Assembly (NCBI RefSeq): GCF_003634575.1
Contig: NZ_RBLJ01000004.1
Location: forward strand, 310,001-374,000
Direction: 5' to 3'
Source: Photorhabdus asymbiotica
Lineage (GTDB): Bacteria; Pseudomonadota; Gammaproteobacteria; Enterobacterales; Enterobacteriaceae
Length of the DNA: 64,000 nucleotides
In this document: piece after piece, positions 26,701 through 34,896 of the stretch
Position numbering within the stretch: the first letter of the stretch is position 1
Layout: every line of letters starts with the position of its first letter
Translations under genes and position numbers: made by a program
The notes under the pieces: generated by a model
Told to the model about the DNA's origin: nothing
Seen by the model: the letters and a program-made list of their open reading frames with translations, nothing else
Database searches by the model: none

Positions 26701-27260
26701 GCTCCTTGAGTTTAAGGAGTCCTACTGTCAAAGTCCTCACTTTGGCCTGTCAATCAGCGAAAAATTTCGCTCAGTTCCAATCGGCCAAAAAATTGTCTGA
26801 TTACACTAACTCACTGGTATTTAATCAAGCTGCAAATTTGCAGTCTGCTTATAATTTGAGCGCCGAAAATATCGGTATGCAAAATTCAATATCCGATAAT
26901 CGGACTTTGGGCGTAACTGATAGTTACTCGCAAACTTTGCGATCCTCATTGAGTGGAGCACAAAAAGAAAAGGATAGCACGGCGAATGCTACCCTTTGGC
27001 GTCAATCAGCTTTGAATCAATCAGTTAACTTCCCCTCTTTAAGAGGTTCAGTTAGGTTCCCCGATAACATCGGGTTGGTTAGTAAACGCACTGATTGTAA
27101 CTCACCTTTTGAAGGTATTGGGATTTCCTCAATACCCAATACCTTCCCACCTACGGCAACCGTGGGGATTTACACCACAGTTGATTTGAACCCAGTGAAT
27201 AATATTCACTTGGTTAGTTATTGCTCAGATGATGTAAACCACCGGACTAATTGTCTGTTG
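26701..27260. other. Hairpin-rich segment of the island
   Basis: At least six short hairpins occur in 560 bases: GCTCCTT/AAGGAGT at 26701, CCTCTTTAAGAGG at 27034, CCCGATAACATCGGG at 27060, ACCTTTTGAAGGT at 27104, a TATTGGG/CCCAATA pair at about 27116-27141, and AGTGAATAATATTCACT at 27194. Several are followed by a recurring tail like TTGGTTAGT, and a 25-nt unit ending CTCAGATGATG occurs twice (at about 27210 and 27257). A long plus-strand frame (26661-27752) covers it but has no protein-family features. In P4-like elements this position holds immunity or Icd/Ash-type regulatory sequence, so an RNA-based function is possible. Confidence 0.5.
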
Positions 27261-27265
27261 GTTGG

Positions 27266-27577
27266 CTACTGCTCAGATGATGCTTTGGCTTTGCGCTGCT
27301 GGAGTTCTTCCCGCGCAATACTGATAAGGAGCTTTATTTCTTCATTGGCTTTTGTGCCGATTTCTTCGACACGAACAAGGGCATCAAGGGAGGAAAGGAG
27401 TGGATCTTTGCCATTGCCTTCACTTTGTCGCCGGGCTATTTCCCCACGCATTGCAGTAACAATAAATCCGGCGTTACTTTCATTGCCTTGTTTTACCTCT
27501 TCCATTCCCTCCATTACATCATGGGGTACACGAACAGTAGTTAACTGTGACTTTGCATTTTTGTTTGGTGTTGGCAT
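27266..27577 (-). CDS. YlcI/YnfO-like small ribbon-helix-helix protein
   Basis: The 103-residue protein has a ribbon-helix-helix-like N-terminus (SQLTTVRVPHDVMEGMEEVK, then NAGFIVTAMRGEIARRQ) and a charged helical C-terminus. It resembles the prophage YlcI/YnfO family. It is divergent from the primase operon. The intergenic region contains the replication-operon promoter covered by inverted repeats, which suggests that this protein represses both directions. The overlapping plus-strand frame is a shadow. Confidence 0.8.
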   Translation of the reverse strand: MPTPNKNAKSQLTTVRVPHDVMEGMEEVKQGNESNAGFIVTAMRGEIARRQSEGNGKDPLLSSLDALVRVEEIGTKANEEIKLLISIAREELQQRKAKASSEQ

Positions 27578-27600
27578 TAATGAAACTCCTTACAATTGGT

Positions 27601-27674
27601 GTGTTTCATTATACACAAAAAAGAAATACAAAAAAGTCTTGACGTGTGTTTCTAATGAAAATAATATGAAACAC
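27601..27674. promoter_or_regulatory. Operator-like inverted repeats over the island promoter
   Basis: GTGTTTCAT (27601-27609) and ATGAAACAC (27666-27674) are perfect complements. Inside them lie TTTCATTA (27604) and TAATGAAA (27653), so the same half-site appears at least three times in 74 bases. They flank and overlap the plus-strand promoter and the upstream region of the minus-strand ribbon-helix-helix gene. Confidence 0.6.
27639..27667 (+). promoter_or_regulatory. Promoter of the island replication operon
   Basis: TTGACG (27639-27644), a 17-nt spacer and TAATAT (27662-27667) form a near-consensus sigma-70 promoter pointing to the small genes and the primase. It is covered by the inverted repeats at 27601-27674. 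Confidence 0.7.
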
Positions 27675-27766
27675 ACTTTAGGTATTCAAGGTATACAAAC
27701 AGCGAAGCCCAGTAGTGCGCGAACACTGACTGAGCCTCTAACCACAATGTAAAGGAGTCTTACATC

Positions 27767-27892
27767 ATGGCTACACCACAGCATACTCAAACTCGCCCTA
27801 AATTTACATGCCTAATTGCATCAGATAATCAACGACTAACAGATCTTCACCCAGTGCGCCTTATCTCCGTTCAGGGGGTAAGCCATGTTTAA
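27767..27892 (+). CDS. Short island ORF resembling Icd/Ash-type proteins
   Basis: This 41-residue frame reads MATPQHTQTRPKFTCLIASD and ends SVQGVSHV. AAGGAG lies nine bases before the ATG. The stop overlaps the start of the next gene. The HTQTRPKF segment resembles the start of Icd-like host cell-division inhibitor proteins that lie just before the primase in P4-like islands, but the expected C-terminal half is missing. A 28-codon frame before it (27666-27752, ending RTLTEPLTTM) also looks like part of that gene family. It may be a truncated remnant. Confidence 0.5.
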   Translation: MATPQHTQTRPKFTCLIASDNQRLTDLHPVRLISVQGVSHV

Positions 27893-28244
27893 GATCATTG
27901 TCACCACGACAAATCAGCATACAGGCGAGATAAAAAAAGAAGCTGTCCGCTACAAATACAAAACATTGCGCGGTGTGGAAAAAGCCGCCAAACGTATTCG
28001 CGATATTTGTATGCCAGATAATGAAACCGTTGATACTGAAATCGTCAGCGTGTACGAGCGCAGAGCGCCCATCTCATTGGATCAGGCCATGCACAATACA
28101 AGGCTGGCGGCCTCCTTATTTTACGTCATTCTTGAAAAAGCCAAGTCTGAATGTTCTATCGATTTAAATAACCTGATTGCGTTGGCTTGTGATATCAATC
28201 AGGAGGTCTACCATGCGCTTCAAGCGGCTGTTTATGAGGAATAA
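27885..28244 (+). CDS. Small protein before the primase, function unknown
   Basis: The 119-residue product starts MFKIIVTTTNQHTGEIKKEA and is rich in charged helices (YKTLRGVEKAAKRIRDICMP; LDQAMHNTRLAASLFYVILE). It overlaps the preceding short frame and ends three bases before the primase start, so it belongs to the replication operon. I do not recognise a family. Confidence 0.7.
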   Translation: MFKIIVTTTNQHTGEIKKEAVRYKYKTLRGVEKAAKRIRDICMPDNETVDTEIVSVYERRAPISLDQAMHNTRLAASLFYVILEKAKSECSIDLNNLIALACDINQEVYHALQAAVYEE

Positions 28245-28247
28245 GCC

Positions 28248-30677
28248 ATGAGTCAATCATCTGCATATGGATATAACAGCCGTCAAAGCAATGAAAAAAT
28301 TCTCCCCCTCGACTTTATCCATACGGTAAAAAAATCCGCCATGAATCATTGGCACAGTCTATTGTCCGCCTGTGGCGTTGAGGTTCCGGCAAAGGGTAAG
28401 CATGGCGCTTGCCCGATATGTGGGGGAACTGACCGCTTTCACTTCATCGACGATCACGGTAACGGCGACTGGCATTGTCGCCAGTGTGATGAGCCGAATC
28501 ACGGGGACGGGCTGGATTTAGTGGCAAGGGTTAAAGGGATCACTATCTTTGCAGCCGCTAAGTTAGTTTCGGGTGCGCTGGCTCTGCCCTTACCGGAATC
28601 TAAGCCTGCCAGAAAAGAGGCTCCCTCAATAATCGAGAAAGTGAACAGGCTCTTGGCTCGTGCCACATTTGGACAATCCGGCTATCTGGCGAAAAAGGGG
28701 CTGCAATGCCCCAAACAACGGCTATTGAAAGAAGGGATTTTATTACTGATCACTCAGACACTGAACGGCACTATCACGGGTGCGCAAACCATCAAGCCCA
28801 ATGGTGAAAAGCGTCTTGTTGCAGGCTCACAGAAAAAGGGGAGTGTTATCCCCGTGTCTGAGATAACCGGCACACCGGACACGCTTATCATTACCGAAGG
28901 TTATGCAACGGCCTTAACGGTCAGTCAGCTACATGAAGGTGTGGTACTGGCAGCGCTTGATGAAGGCAACTTACCTAACGTGGCCGAACAGGTCAGAGAA
29001 CGGTGGCCAGACGCGAAGATCATTCTTGCCGCCGATAACGACTGGTACGAACCGGGAGCGCTGGACAAAAACGGCAAACCCAAGAAGAACGTCGGCAAGA
29101 TAGCGGCAGAGAAGACCGCCAAAGCGATTAATGGTTGGGTAACGCTGCCGCCCACAGAGTATAAAGCCGATTGGGATGACTATCGCCAGCGCCACGGCAT
29201 TGAGGCAGCAAAGCAGGCATTCAGTCACGGGCTATATCAGGTGGGGGAGAAAAAGGCAGTGAACGCAGAAGCAGCGCAGATCCACGAAGCAAAGCCCAAA
29301 AAGGCCAATAACAATCTGGCACAAATGGCCGCCAGTCAACGCGGGGCATTATTGGTTGAAAGTTACGGCAAAGTAGCTGTTAATCCTGATAGCGAAATGG
29401 TTTATCACTATAACGGCACAACATGGGAAACCGTATCGGATAACGAGCTGCGTCGCGCAATGGTGGCGATCTTTGACCAGCACGACACCCCGTACAGTCC
29501 AAACGGGATCAATAACGCTATTTGTGCCATGAAATTACAAGTGCCGATTATCGGCGAACAACGGCAGGATTTAATTGGGTTCAGTAATGGTGTGTATGAG
29601 CTATCGACACAGAAATTTATTCCCCATCAGCCTGAACATTGGCTCATGAACCATAATGGCATTAAGTTTACCCAGCCCGCTATTGGTGAAAACTTGCCGG
29701 ATCATGCCCCTGACTTTTATCGTTGGTTATCCCATGCAGCGGGTCAGAATGAAAACAAGATGAATCGCATCAAAGCCGCCTTGTTTATGATTCTGGCAAA
29801 CCGTTATGACTGGCAGCTCTTTATTGAAGTGACAGGCGAAGGCGGCAGCGGTAAAAGCATTTTTACGTATATTGCGACCTTATTAGCGGGAGAACACAAT
29901 ACGGCCAGTGGCAATATGAGAGCGCTGGATGAAGCAAGAGGACGCTATCAGTTTGTCGGGAAAAGTCTGATTACGCTGCCCGATCAGGTTAAATATGTCG
30001 GTGAAGGGGCAGGCATTAAGGCCATTACCGGCAGCGACCTGATTGAAATTGACGGAAAATACGAGAAGCAATTTTCTACCATTATTAAAGCTGTCGTATT
30101 AGCCACCAATAATGAACCGATGAGCTTTACAGAACGCAATGGCGGTATTGCCAGAAGACGAGTAATATTCCCGTTTAATATTCCGGTCAAAGAATCCGAG
30201 AAAGACCCACAATTGCCGGAGAAAATCAGTCGGGAACTGCCGGTGATTATCCGTCATTTATTAAACGAATTTGCCGACCAGAATAAGGCTAAGAAACTGC
30301 TACAGACGCAACGCGATTCTAACGAAGCATTAACAGTGAAAAGCAATTCTGATCCGTTGTATCGCTTTTGCGGTTATCTGGTGTCTGTCAATGATACAAC
30401 TGGAATGAAGATGGGTAATAAGAATATCAGCCCGCGCGCACCGAGAATGTATTTATATCATGCTTATCTTTCTTTTATGGAAGCACACGGGTTTGAACGT
30501 CCGTTGACATTAACCAAGTTTGGTGAATCACTCCCCAAAATTATGCTGGAGTATAGGAAGGAGTATCGGAAAGTGCGAACCAAGAAAGGTTACTCTTATA
30601 ACGTTGAGTTATCGGAAGAAGCCGAAGAATGGCTACCGTCAGTGCCTGAATGTCGAGATTTCAAGTCGCCTGTATAA
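28248..30677 (+). CDS. P4 alpha-type primase/helicase
   Basis: The 809-residue protein combines three modules. An N-terminal zinc ribbon primase domain (about 50-95) has CPICGGTDRFHF and WHCRQCDEPNHGDGLDLV. A TOPRIM-like domain (about 200-310) has LIITEGYATALTVSQL and ILAADND. A C-terminal D5/SF3-type helicase (about 500-680) has Walker A GEGGSGKSIFTYIA, LITLPDQVKYVGEG and ATNNEPMSFTERNGGIARR. This is the replication protein of P4-like satellites. GC content is higher than in the surrounding cargo. It closes the replication operon. Confidence 0.93.
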   Translation: MSQSSAYGYNSRQSNEKILPLDFIHTVKKSAMNHWHSLLSACGVEVPAKGKHGACPICGGTDRFHFIDDHGNGDWHCRQCDEPNHGDGLDLVARVKGITIFAAAKLVSGALALPLPESKPARKEAPSIIEKVNRLLARATFGQSGYLAKKGLQCPKQRLLKEGILLLITQTLNGTITGAQTIKPNGEKRLVAGSQKKGSVIPVSEITGTPDTLIITEGYATALTVSQLHEGVVLAALDEGNLPNVAEQVRERWPDAKIILAADNDWYEPGALDKNGKPKKNVGKIAAEKTAKAINGWVTLPPTEYKADWDDYRQRHGIEAAKQAFSHGLYQVGEKKAVNAEAAQIHEAKPKKANNNLAQMAASQRGALLVESYGKVAVNPDSEMVYHYNGTTWETVSDNELRRAMVAIFDQHDTPYSPNGINNAICAMKLQVPIIGEQRQDLIGFSNGVYELSTQKFIPHQPEHWLMNHNGIKFTQPAIGENLPDHAPDFYRWLSHAAGQNENKMNRIKAALFMILANRYDWQLFIEVTGEGGSGKSIFTYIATLLAGEHNTASGNMRALDEARGRYQFVGKSLITLPDQVKYVGEGAGIKAITGSDLIEIDGKYEKQFSTIIKAVVLATNNEPMSFTERNGGIARRRVIFPFNIPVKESEKDPQLPEKISRELPVIIRHLLNEFADQNKAKKLLQTQRDSNEALTVKSNSDPLYRFCGYLVSVNDTTGMKMGNKNISPRAPRMYLYHAYLSFMEAHGFERPLTLTKFGESLPKIMLEYRKEYRKVRTKKGYSYNVELSEEAEEWLPSVPECRDFKSPV

Positions 30678-31219
30678 AATTTTTGGCTTTAAGTCTGCAT
30701 TCCATACATCATTTCAAATATCTAGTTATATTTAAAAGAAAATAATAGATGTATAGTTATTTTTTAACTATACATCAACTCTACATTCTCTTCATTAATC
30801 TAGAAAATGGGTGAACAGATGATACAGTCAGTGAATATCATATTAATTGCATCAACCCCAGATGTAGCAAGGCTTTCAGGGTATTATGCAGAGGGTGCAT
30901 AACTGAGAGGGTGAAAAAGATTTTTAGGGGGCATCTTCTGGCAGGCAAATAAAAGCCGGAGGAATCTAAGAAGATAAATTTAGTGCATCAATTTGTTTTT
31001 TTATTAGGGTACTATCTGAAATTTAAATTAGGTAATTATCTGATTTTATTTAAGAAGAGAGGTTAATCACAATTTTACTGGTGATCTTTTATTCATGCTG
31101 GAACAGATAAGCATTGCTGTTATATCCTGTTTAATTGATGCTATATGGGAGTCGTGGCACAAATCCCTTAATAGTAACTAATGAAATTATTTATAACGGA
31201 TATTATGGAGAATTGAGGA
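30678..31219. other. Intergenic region after the primase
   Basis: About 540 AT-rich bases. The only candidate is a 27-codon frame at 30819-30902 (MIQSVNIILIASTPDVARLS, ending YYAEGA) with a poor ribosome binding site; it may be the remnant of a small satellite-phage gene. No attachment-site copy of the tRNA-Ser 3' end was seen. Confidence 0.35.
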
Positions 31220-32185
31220 ATGACACATAAGAAATATAATCCCACTTGGGATGGTTATATGGGCGATGTTTTAAGGGGTAATGTGGGAATTAATCAGCTA
31301 AAACCCCAGCATGAATTTTTTGATGCCATTGGGTTAGAAAAAGTATTGAGTGATAATACCCAATATCACATCGTTCTTTCATTATCAGAAGCCAAAAGTA
31401 TTATTGAGGATATCAGTCCCCTCCGTCCACAAAATCCAAGTCATGGAGAAGCCTTTGCAAGAGGTACGGAAGCAGAAAATCCAAGTTACGGAGAAGCATT
31501 TGCAAGAGGTATGGAAGTAGATAACAATAAAAAAAATCCTATGTCATATGTGTTTTCTGTCACAGATCCTATTTCTACCTATGCTGGAAATATCTATGAT
31601 TCACGTGGCTTATATGATGTTATTCGAGAATTTAAGAGATTGGGTATTACAGCCACAGAGCATATAGGAGAAAATGGAAGAAGGTATATTCATATATCAG
31701 GGCATGCAGGTCTTAGACGTATTATCCGAGGAACGCGATATTGTGCCAATCATCCTCAAATGTTAATGATGGGAATAGGGCAGCAAGGTCTTAATTCAAG
31801 TATCATTGGTGGAGTTAGGTTTTGTATTATTTTTTCTATTGGTTATCGAATTATTGAAGGTATATTTAAAGATGAATATACATTGGCTGATTTTATTGGC
31901 AACATAACAATGGACATGGCGAAAACAGCTATTATTGCCGCTTCCTCTTGGATTGCAGGGTCACTTTTAACTACAGCTGCTTTTTTAGGTGGCAGTATTA
32001 TTGCTGTTGCGGGAATAGTTTTAGCTGTTGGAATTCTAGTGGCTATTGGTTTAGATCTTGTTGATAAGCAATATGGAATAAGTGAAAAACTAATAGCTCC
32101 CCTAAAAGAAGCAATGAAGAGAAAGCCAAGAACACAGGAAGCAGACTTACAATATTTTTTTAATACGATGGGAAGAATTAGGTGA
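31220..32185 (+). CDS. Candidate membrane-active toxin with tandem repeat
   Basis: The 321-residue protein has a soluble N-terminal half and, after about residue 185, a strongly hydrophobic Gly/Ala/Ile-rich region (SSIIGGVRFCIIFSIGYRII; AIIAASSWIAGSLLTTAAFL; IIAVAGIVLAVGILVAIGLD), followed by a basic tail. A 17-residue unit of the type NPSxGEAFARGxEx is repeated in tandem at about residues 73-105. Its stop overlaps the start of a small four-helix membrane protein, a typical toxin and immunity layout. By shape it resembles pore-forming bacteriocin or type VI effector toxins. That is inference, and no secretion marker such as PAAR or VgrG is present. Confidence 0.5.
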   Translation: MTHKKYNPTWDGYMGDVLRGNVGINQLKPQHEFFDAIGLEKVLSDNTQYHIVLSLSEAKSIIEDISPLRPQNPSHGEAFARGTEAENPSYGEAFARGMEVDNNKKNPMSYVFSVTDPISTYAGNIYDSRGLYDVIREFKRLGITATEHIGENGRRYIHISGHAGLRRIIRGTRYCANHPQMLMMGIGQQGLNSSIIGGVRFCIIFSIGYRIIEGIFKDEYTLADFIGNITMDMAKTAIIAASSWIAGSLLTTAAFLGGSIIAVAGIVLAVGILVAIGLDLVDKQYGISEKLIAPLKEAMKRKPRTQEADLQYFFNTMGRIR

Positions 32186-32577
32186 ATAGCAAATATTTAA
32201 AAGCATTGGGTGGAGTAATATTGTTATTATTCCTTACTTTCCTGATGTGTTTCGTTATTAAATCTGCTGTTTCATTAGTATTAATGAAAGATGAAATAAC
32301 ATTCTCTGGTGCAATTATTATAAGCATTTTATCTTTCCCTGTAATATTTTACTCTTTATCAGTATCTATTTTTTTCTTTATATTTGATAGACCACCTAAA
32401 TTTAACAAGATAGTTGTTAAATATCTTAGTAGGTTGATGATTGCATCATTTATAATTAGTTTTCCTATCTCTTTTTATGTTGATTATAAATTAAAAAGTG
32501 ATGGTTATCTGACATGTGATAAATTATCGTGGATGTCACCAACCACCTATATAAAAGATTTATCACTGTGTAAATGA
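32182..32577 (+). CDS. DUF1240-like small membrane protein, candidate immunity protein
   Basis: The 131-residue product starts with GTG overlapping the stop of the preceding gene (GTGA). It has about four membrane segments (ALGGVILLLFLTFLMCFVI; GAIIISILSFPVIFYSLSVS; LMIASFIISFPISFYVDY) and a C-terminal CDKLSWMSPTTYIKDLSLCK with two cysteines, which I associate with the DUF1240 family of Yersinia and Photorhabdus. Translational coupling to a membrane-type protein suggests immunity against it. The function is inferred from context only. Confidence 0.6.
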   Translation: MNSKYLKALGGVILLLFLTFLMCFVIKSAVSLVLMKDEITFSGAIIISILSFPVIFYSLSVSIFFFIFDRPPKFNKIVVKYLSRLMIASFIISFPISFYVDYKLKSDGYLTCDKLSWMSPTTYIKDLSLCK

Positions 32578-32595
32578 AAACTTTTGGGGGTCACT

Positions 32596-32664
32596 TCAAA
32601 AACCGGCTTTTTTTAAACTGGAAATCGGGTATCTTTCTATTTCGGTCAGTTGTATATAAGCCAT
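32596..32664 (-). pseudogene. Relic of an IS30-family transposase start
   Basis: On the minus strand the frame reads MAYIQLTEIERYPISSLKKA followed by GF and a stop. This is the standard N-terminus of IS30-family transposases. Nothing else of the transposase remains. An imperfect inverted pair CGGTCAGTTG/CAACTGACCG (32644 and 32702) surrounds the start. Confidence 0.75.
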
Positions 32665-33060
32665 AGCGCATTTTCCTGTGGTGGGAAAGATACCGACTAT
32701 AGCAACTGACCGCCTTTCTAAAAAATTGCACTTATTAGTTGAATCCGCCCCTAATATCTTTAAGAGTCTCATGATCTCTGTAAAAAGACTTATAACTTTT
32801 TACCTTCTGATATATGCATCAAATAACTATACTTTTAGCATTGGTCGTAGCGGCTTTCTTCTCATTAATTAAAGCGGTAGTTCTCGCGGAAGAAACGTAC
32901 CCCAGATAAATTTCATTGTAATCCCTCATTGCTAATGTCTGTTTATAATAAGAAGGTAAAGCCGTAGATAAGTACATTGGATAACAATTGCCGAGATGAT
33001 AAGACCGAATGCCCCATCTTTTAACTCCTTGTTTGGGGCAGAGAATGAAGGTCTTACCTA
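32665..33060. other. Region between IS relic and small minus-strand gene
   Basis: About 400 bases with two doubtful frames (32678-32872 plus and 32819-33070 minus). The minus frame overlaps the end of the next gene upstream and contains no known motif. I see no gene that can be supported. Confidence 0.35.
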
Positions 33061-33378
33061 TTAATTCCAATCAGGATCAGATGTTAACACAAGAAACTCA
33101 ATTTCTGTGGGTTCGTTATTGCTGAGATTGATCGCTTCAACTTTATAATAGTAAATAAGGTTGGGAGGTGCTGAAAGCGTTCTGGTTTCTCCTGGTAGGA
33201 TATCTATAGAAATATATTGATTATAATTTCCAGATGGAGGGGCCCAGTAATTTATAAGCCTAACTGGTGCTGGGCCATTGTTCTTTATAATTGCGTCATT
33301 GTGTATAAAAGGGATGAATATATTGCCTTTATTATAAATCTCAACGGTCTGATTAGGGGTTATGTATATTATTGCCAT
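33061..33378 (-). CDS. Small beta-rich protein, function unknown
   Basis: The 105-residue product (MAIIYITPNQTVEIYNKGNI and following) has no signal peptide, no cysteines and a pattern of alternating short strands, with PFIHNDAIIKNNGPAPVRLI and DILPGETRTLSAPPNLIYYY, suggesting a small beta-sandwich. GGAAAC lies eight bases before the ATG. It stands alone in AT-rich cargo between the IS relic and the second CRISPR locus. No family recognised. Confidence 0.55.
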   Translation of the reverse strand: MAIIYITPNQTVEIYNKGNIFIPFIHNDAIIKNNGPAPVRLINYWAPPSGNYNQYISIDILPGETRTLSAPPNLIYYYKVEAINLSNNEPTEIEFLVLTSDPDWN

Positions 33379-34172
33379 TTTATTGTTTCCTTATTGTTAC
33401 GGTTACTTAACTGCCTATATAGCAGGTGATTTATCGGTGATATTTAACTTAACACTTATTTCAAGCAGTTAAATATTGAATTTTATCAGTGATGTAAAAG
33501 GAATAAGGTAAACATAAAGGTGGTAAGCAAAATTTCTGCATATAATTAATACGCAGTAAGTGTTCATTATATTGTGGTAAATCGGTTAAATCCAATATCA
33601 GCTAAGATTTGATCCTAATTGGAGTAATTGTTGCACATTATTCTTATAAATGAACAGCGAATAGAACCCGGAACGTGCACTCAGTACGTAAGGAGTGATT
33701 CGTTTCATTCATCTACCATTCTGTACTCAATTGCATTCAAAAGCTATCGATTGTGTTGAAGTATTGTTTGATTTTGTTCTTTATAGAAAAGAATGAAAAA
33801 TAAAATAGCTCTAATTGGGATAGTAAAAAGAGTAATGAATTATTTAAAGGAATTCTAATTATTATTTTTAGAGCAATAATATTACATTTATTGCTTTAAT
33901 CCAGAGTAATTTAATTATATTTTCATATAGGAATTATACAAGAATGGAGTGAAATATGATGTATTCAGTTAACGTTGTTCAATATCACACGTTGGTAAAT
34001 GCACTTAAAAATATTAGGTCAGAATATTCTAAATAGAGTGAGTGTAAAGTTTATCTTATTTGATGATTATGTCATTATTGAGTGTTTTATATGCAATTCT
34101 TTCACTTGTTGTATAGATATTAGAACTGGTGATTTAAGTGTGTGATGGTATTTTTGCTAAACCCTATTTTTA
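33379..34172. other. AT-rich region before CRISPR locus 2
   Basis: About 800 bases without a supported gene. A 26-codon frame at 33957-34037 (MMYSVNVVQYHTLVNALKNI, ending RSEYSK) has a GGAG element seven bases upstream and could encode a very small protein or be a remnant. No copy of the tRNA-Ser 3' end, and so no right attachment site, was found here. Confidence 0.35.
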
Positions 34173-34240
34173 CCCTTTTTTTGAGGTGAATTATAACTAA
34201 TTGATTTTATAGTAAAATTAATTATCCCTTATAAAAAGGG
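34173..34240. promoter_or_regulatory. Inverted-repeat block in leader of CRISPR array 2
   Basis: CCCTTTTT at the left and AAAAAGGG at the right bound a 68-nt block that ends 61 nt before the first repeat, as in the other two arrays. The inner arms pair poorly here compared with arrays 1 and 3. Confidence 0.6.
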
Positions 34241-34301
34241 TTTTTCACTTTTTAACAGTTATGCTATTTGAAAATCAACAGGTTAGAGTTAATATGTAAC
34301 A

Positions 34302-34749
34302 GTGTACTGCCGTACAGGCAGCTTAGAAAATCATCATGTTTAGCCATGAAGTGACCTAAGCGTGTACTGCCGTACAGGCAGCTTAGAAATACAGCCGGTC
34401 TCGTAACATTGACTAACGTAGGTGTACTGCCGTACAGGCAGCTTAGAAAAAATCCATCTGACAAAAGAATGTCATAGAAAAGTGTACTGCCGTACAGGCA
34501 GCTTAGAAAGTCAATTGGATGCGTTACTCTGACAAGAGGCTGTGTACTGCCGTACAGGCAGCTTAGAAAAGTCAGTTGGTGAAATAGCTACAGGTCTAAA
34601 AGTGTACTGCCGTACAGGCAGCTTAGAAAAGCGCCGCAATTGAAGATGAATGAACATAGCGGTGTACTGCCGTACAGGCAGCTTAGAAAAGAGCTGAGAT
34701 TTGATGAAGATAATGTTCATAGTGTACTGCCGTACAGGCAGCTTAGAAT
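34302..34749 (+). CRISPR. Type I-F CRISPR array 2 (8 repeats, 7 spacers)
   Basis: Repeats start at 34302 and then every 60 nt to 34722. The repeat begins GTGTACTGCC instead of GTTCACTGCC and ends GCAGCTTAGAAA; the stem is unchanged. Spacers are 32 nt. The last repeat ends GAATA instead of GAAA and runs into the same trailer sequence as array 1. The array is shorter than array 1 and has no duplicated spacers. Confidence 0.98.
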
Positions 34750-34896
34750 ATAATTATTCTCTTCGGTAAAGGCTCTATGACTGTAAATTAGTAAAGAATT
34801 GTAAATTATTTTAATTTACATGTGCGATATTTCACCTTGTGTAAAATCTATGCATAATGTTTGCCATAAGTAAAATTAATTTAGGTAATGCTTATT

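Noticed and set aside
26661..27752. 363-codon plus-strand frame starting inside the antirepressor stop
   Set aside because: Composition is Ser/Asn-rich without family features, it runs through many hairpins and it lies antisense to a recognisable ribbon-helix-helix gene.
32819..33070. 83-codon minus-strand frame
   Set aside because: No recognisable motif and overlap with the end of the neighbouring small gene; the ribosome binding site is not convincing.
33640..33740. Possible right attachment site of the island
   Set aside because: No match to the tRNA-Ser 3' end (GAGTTCGAATCTCTC and following) could be found here.
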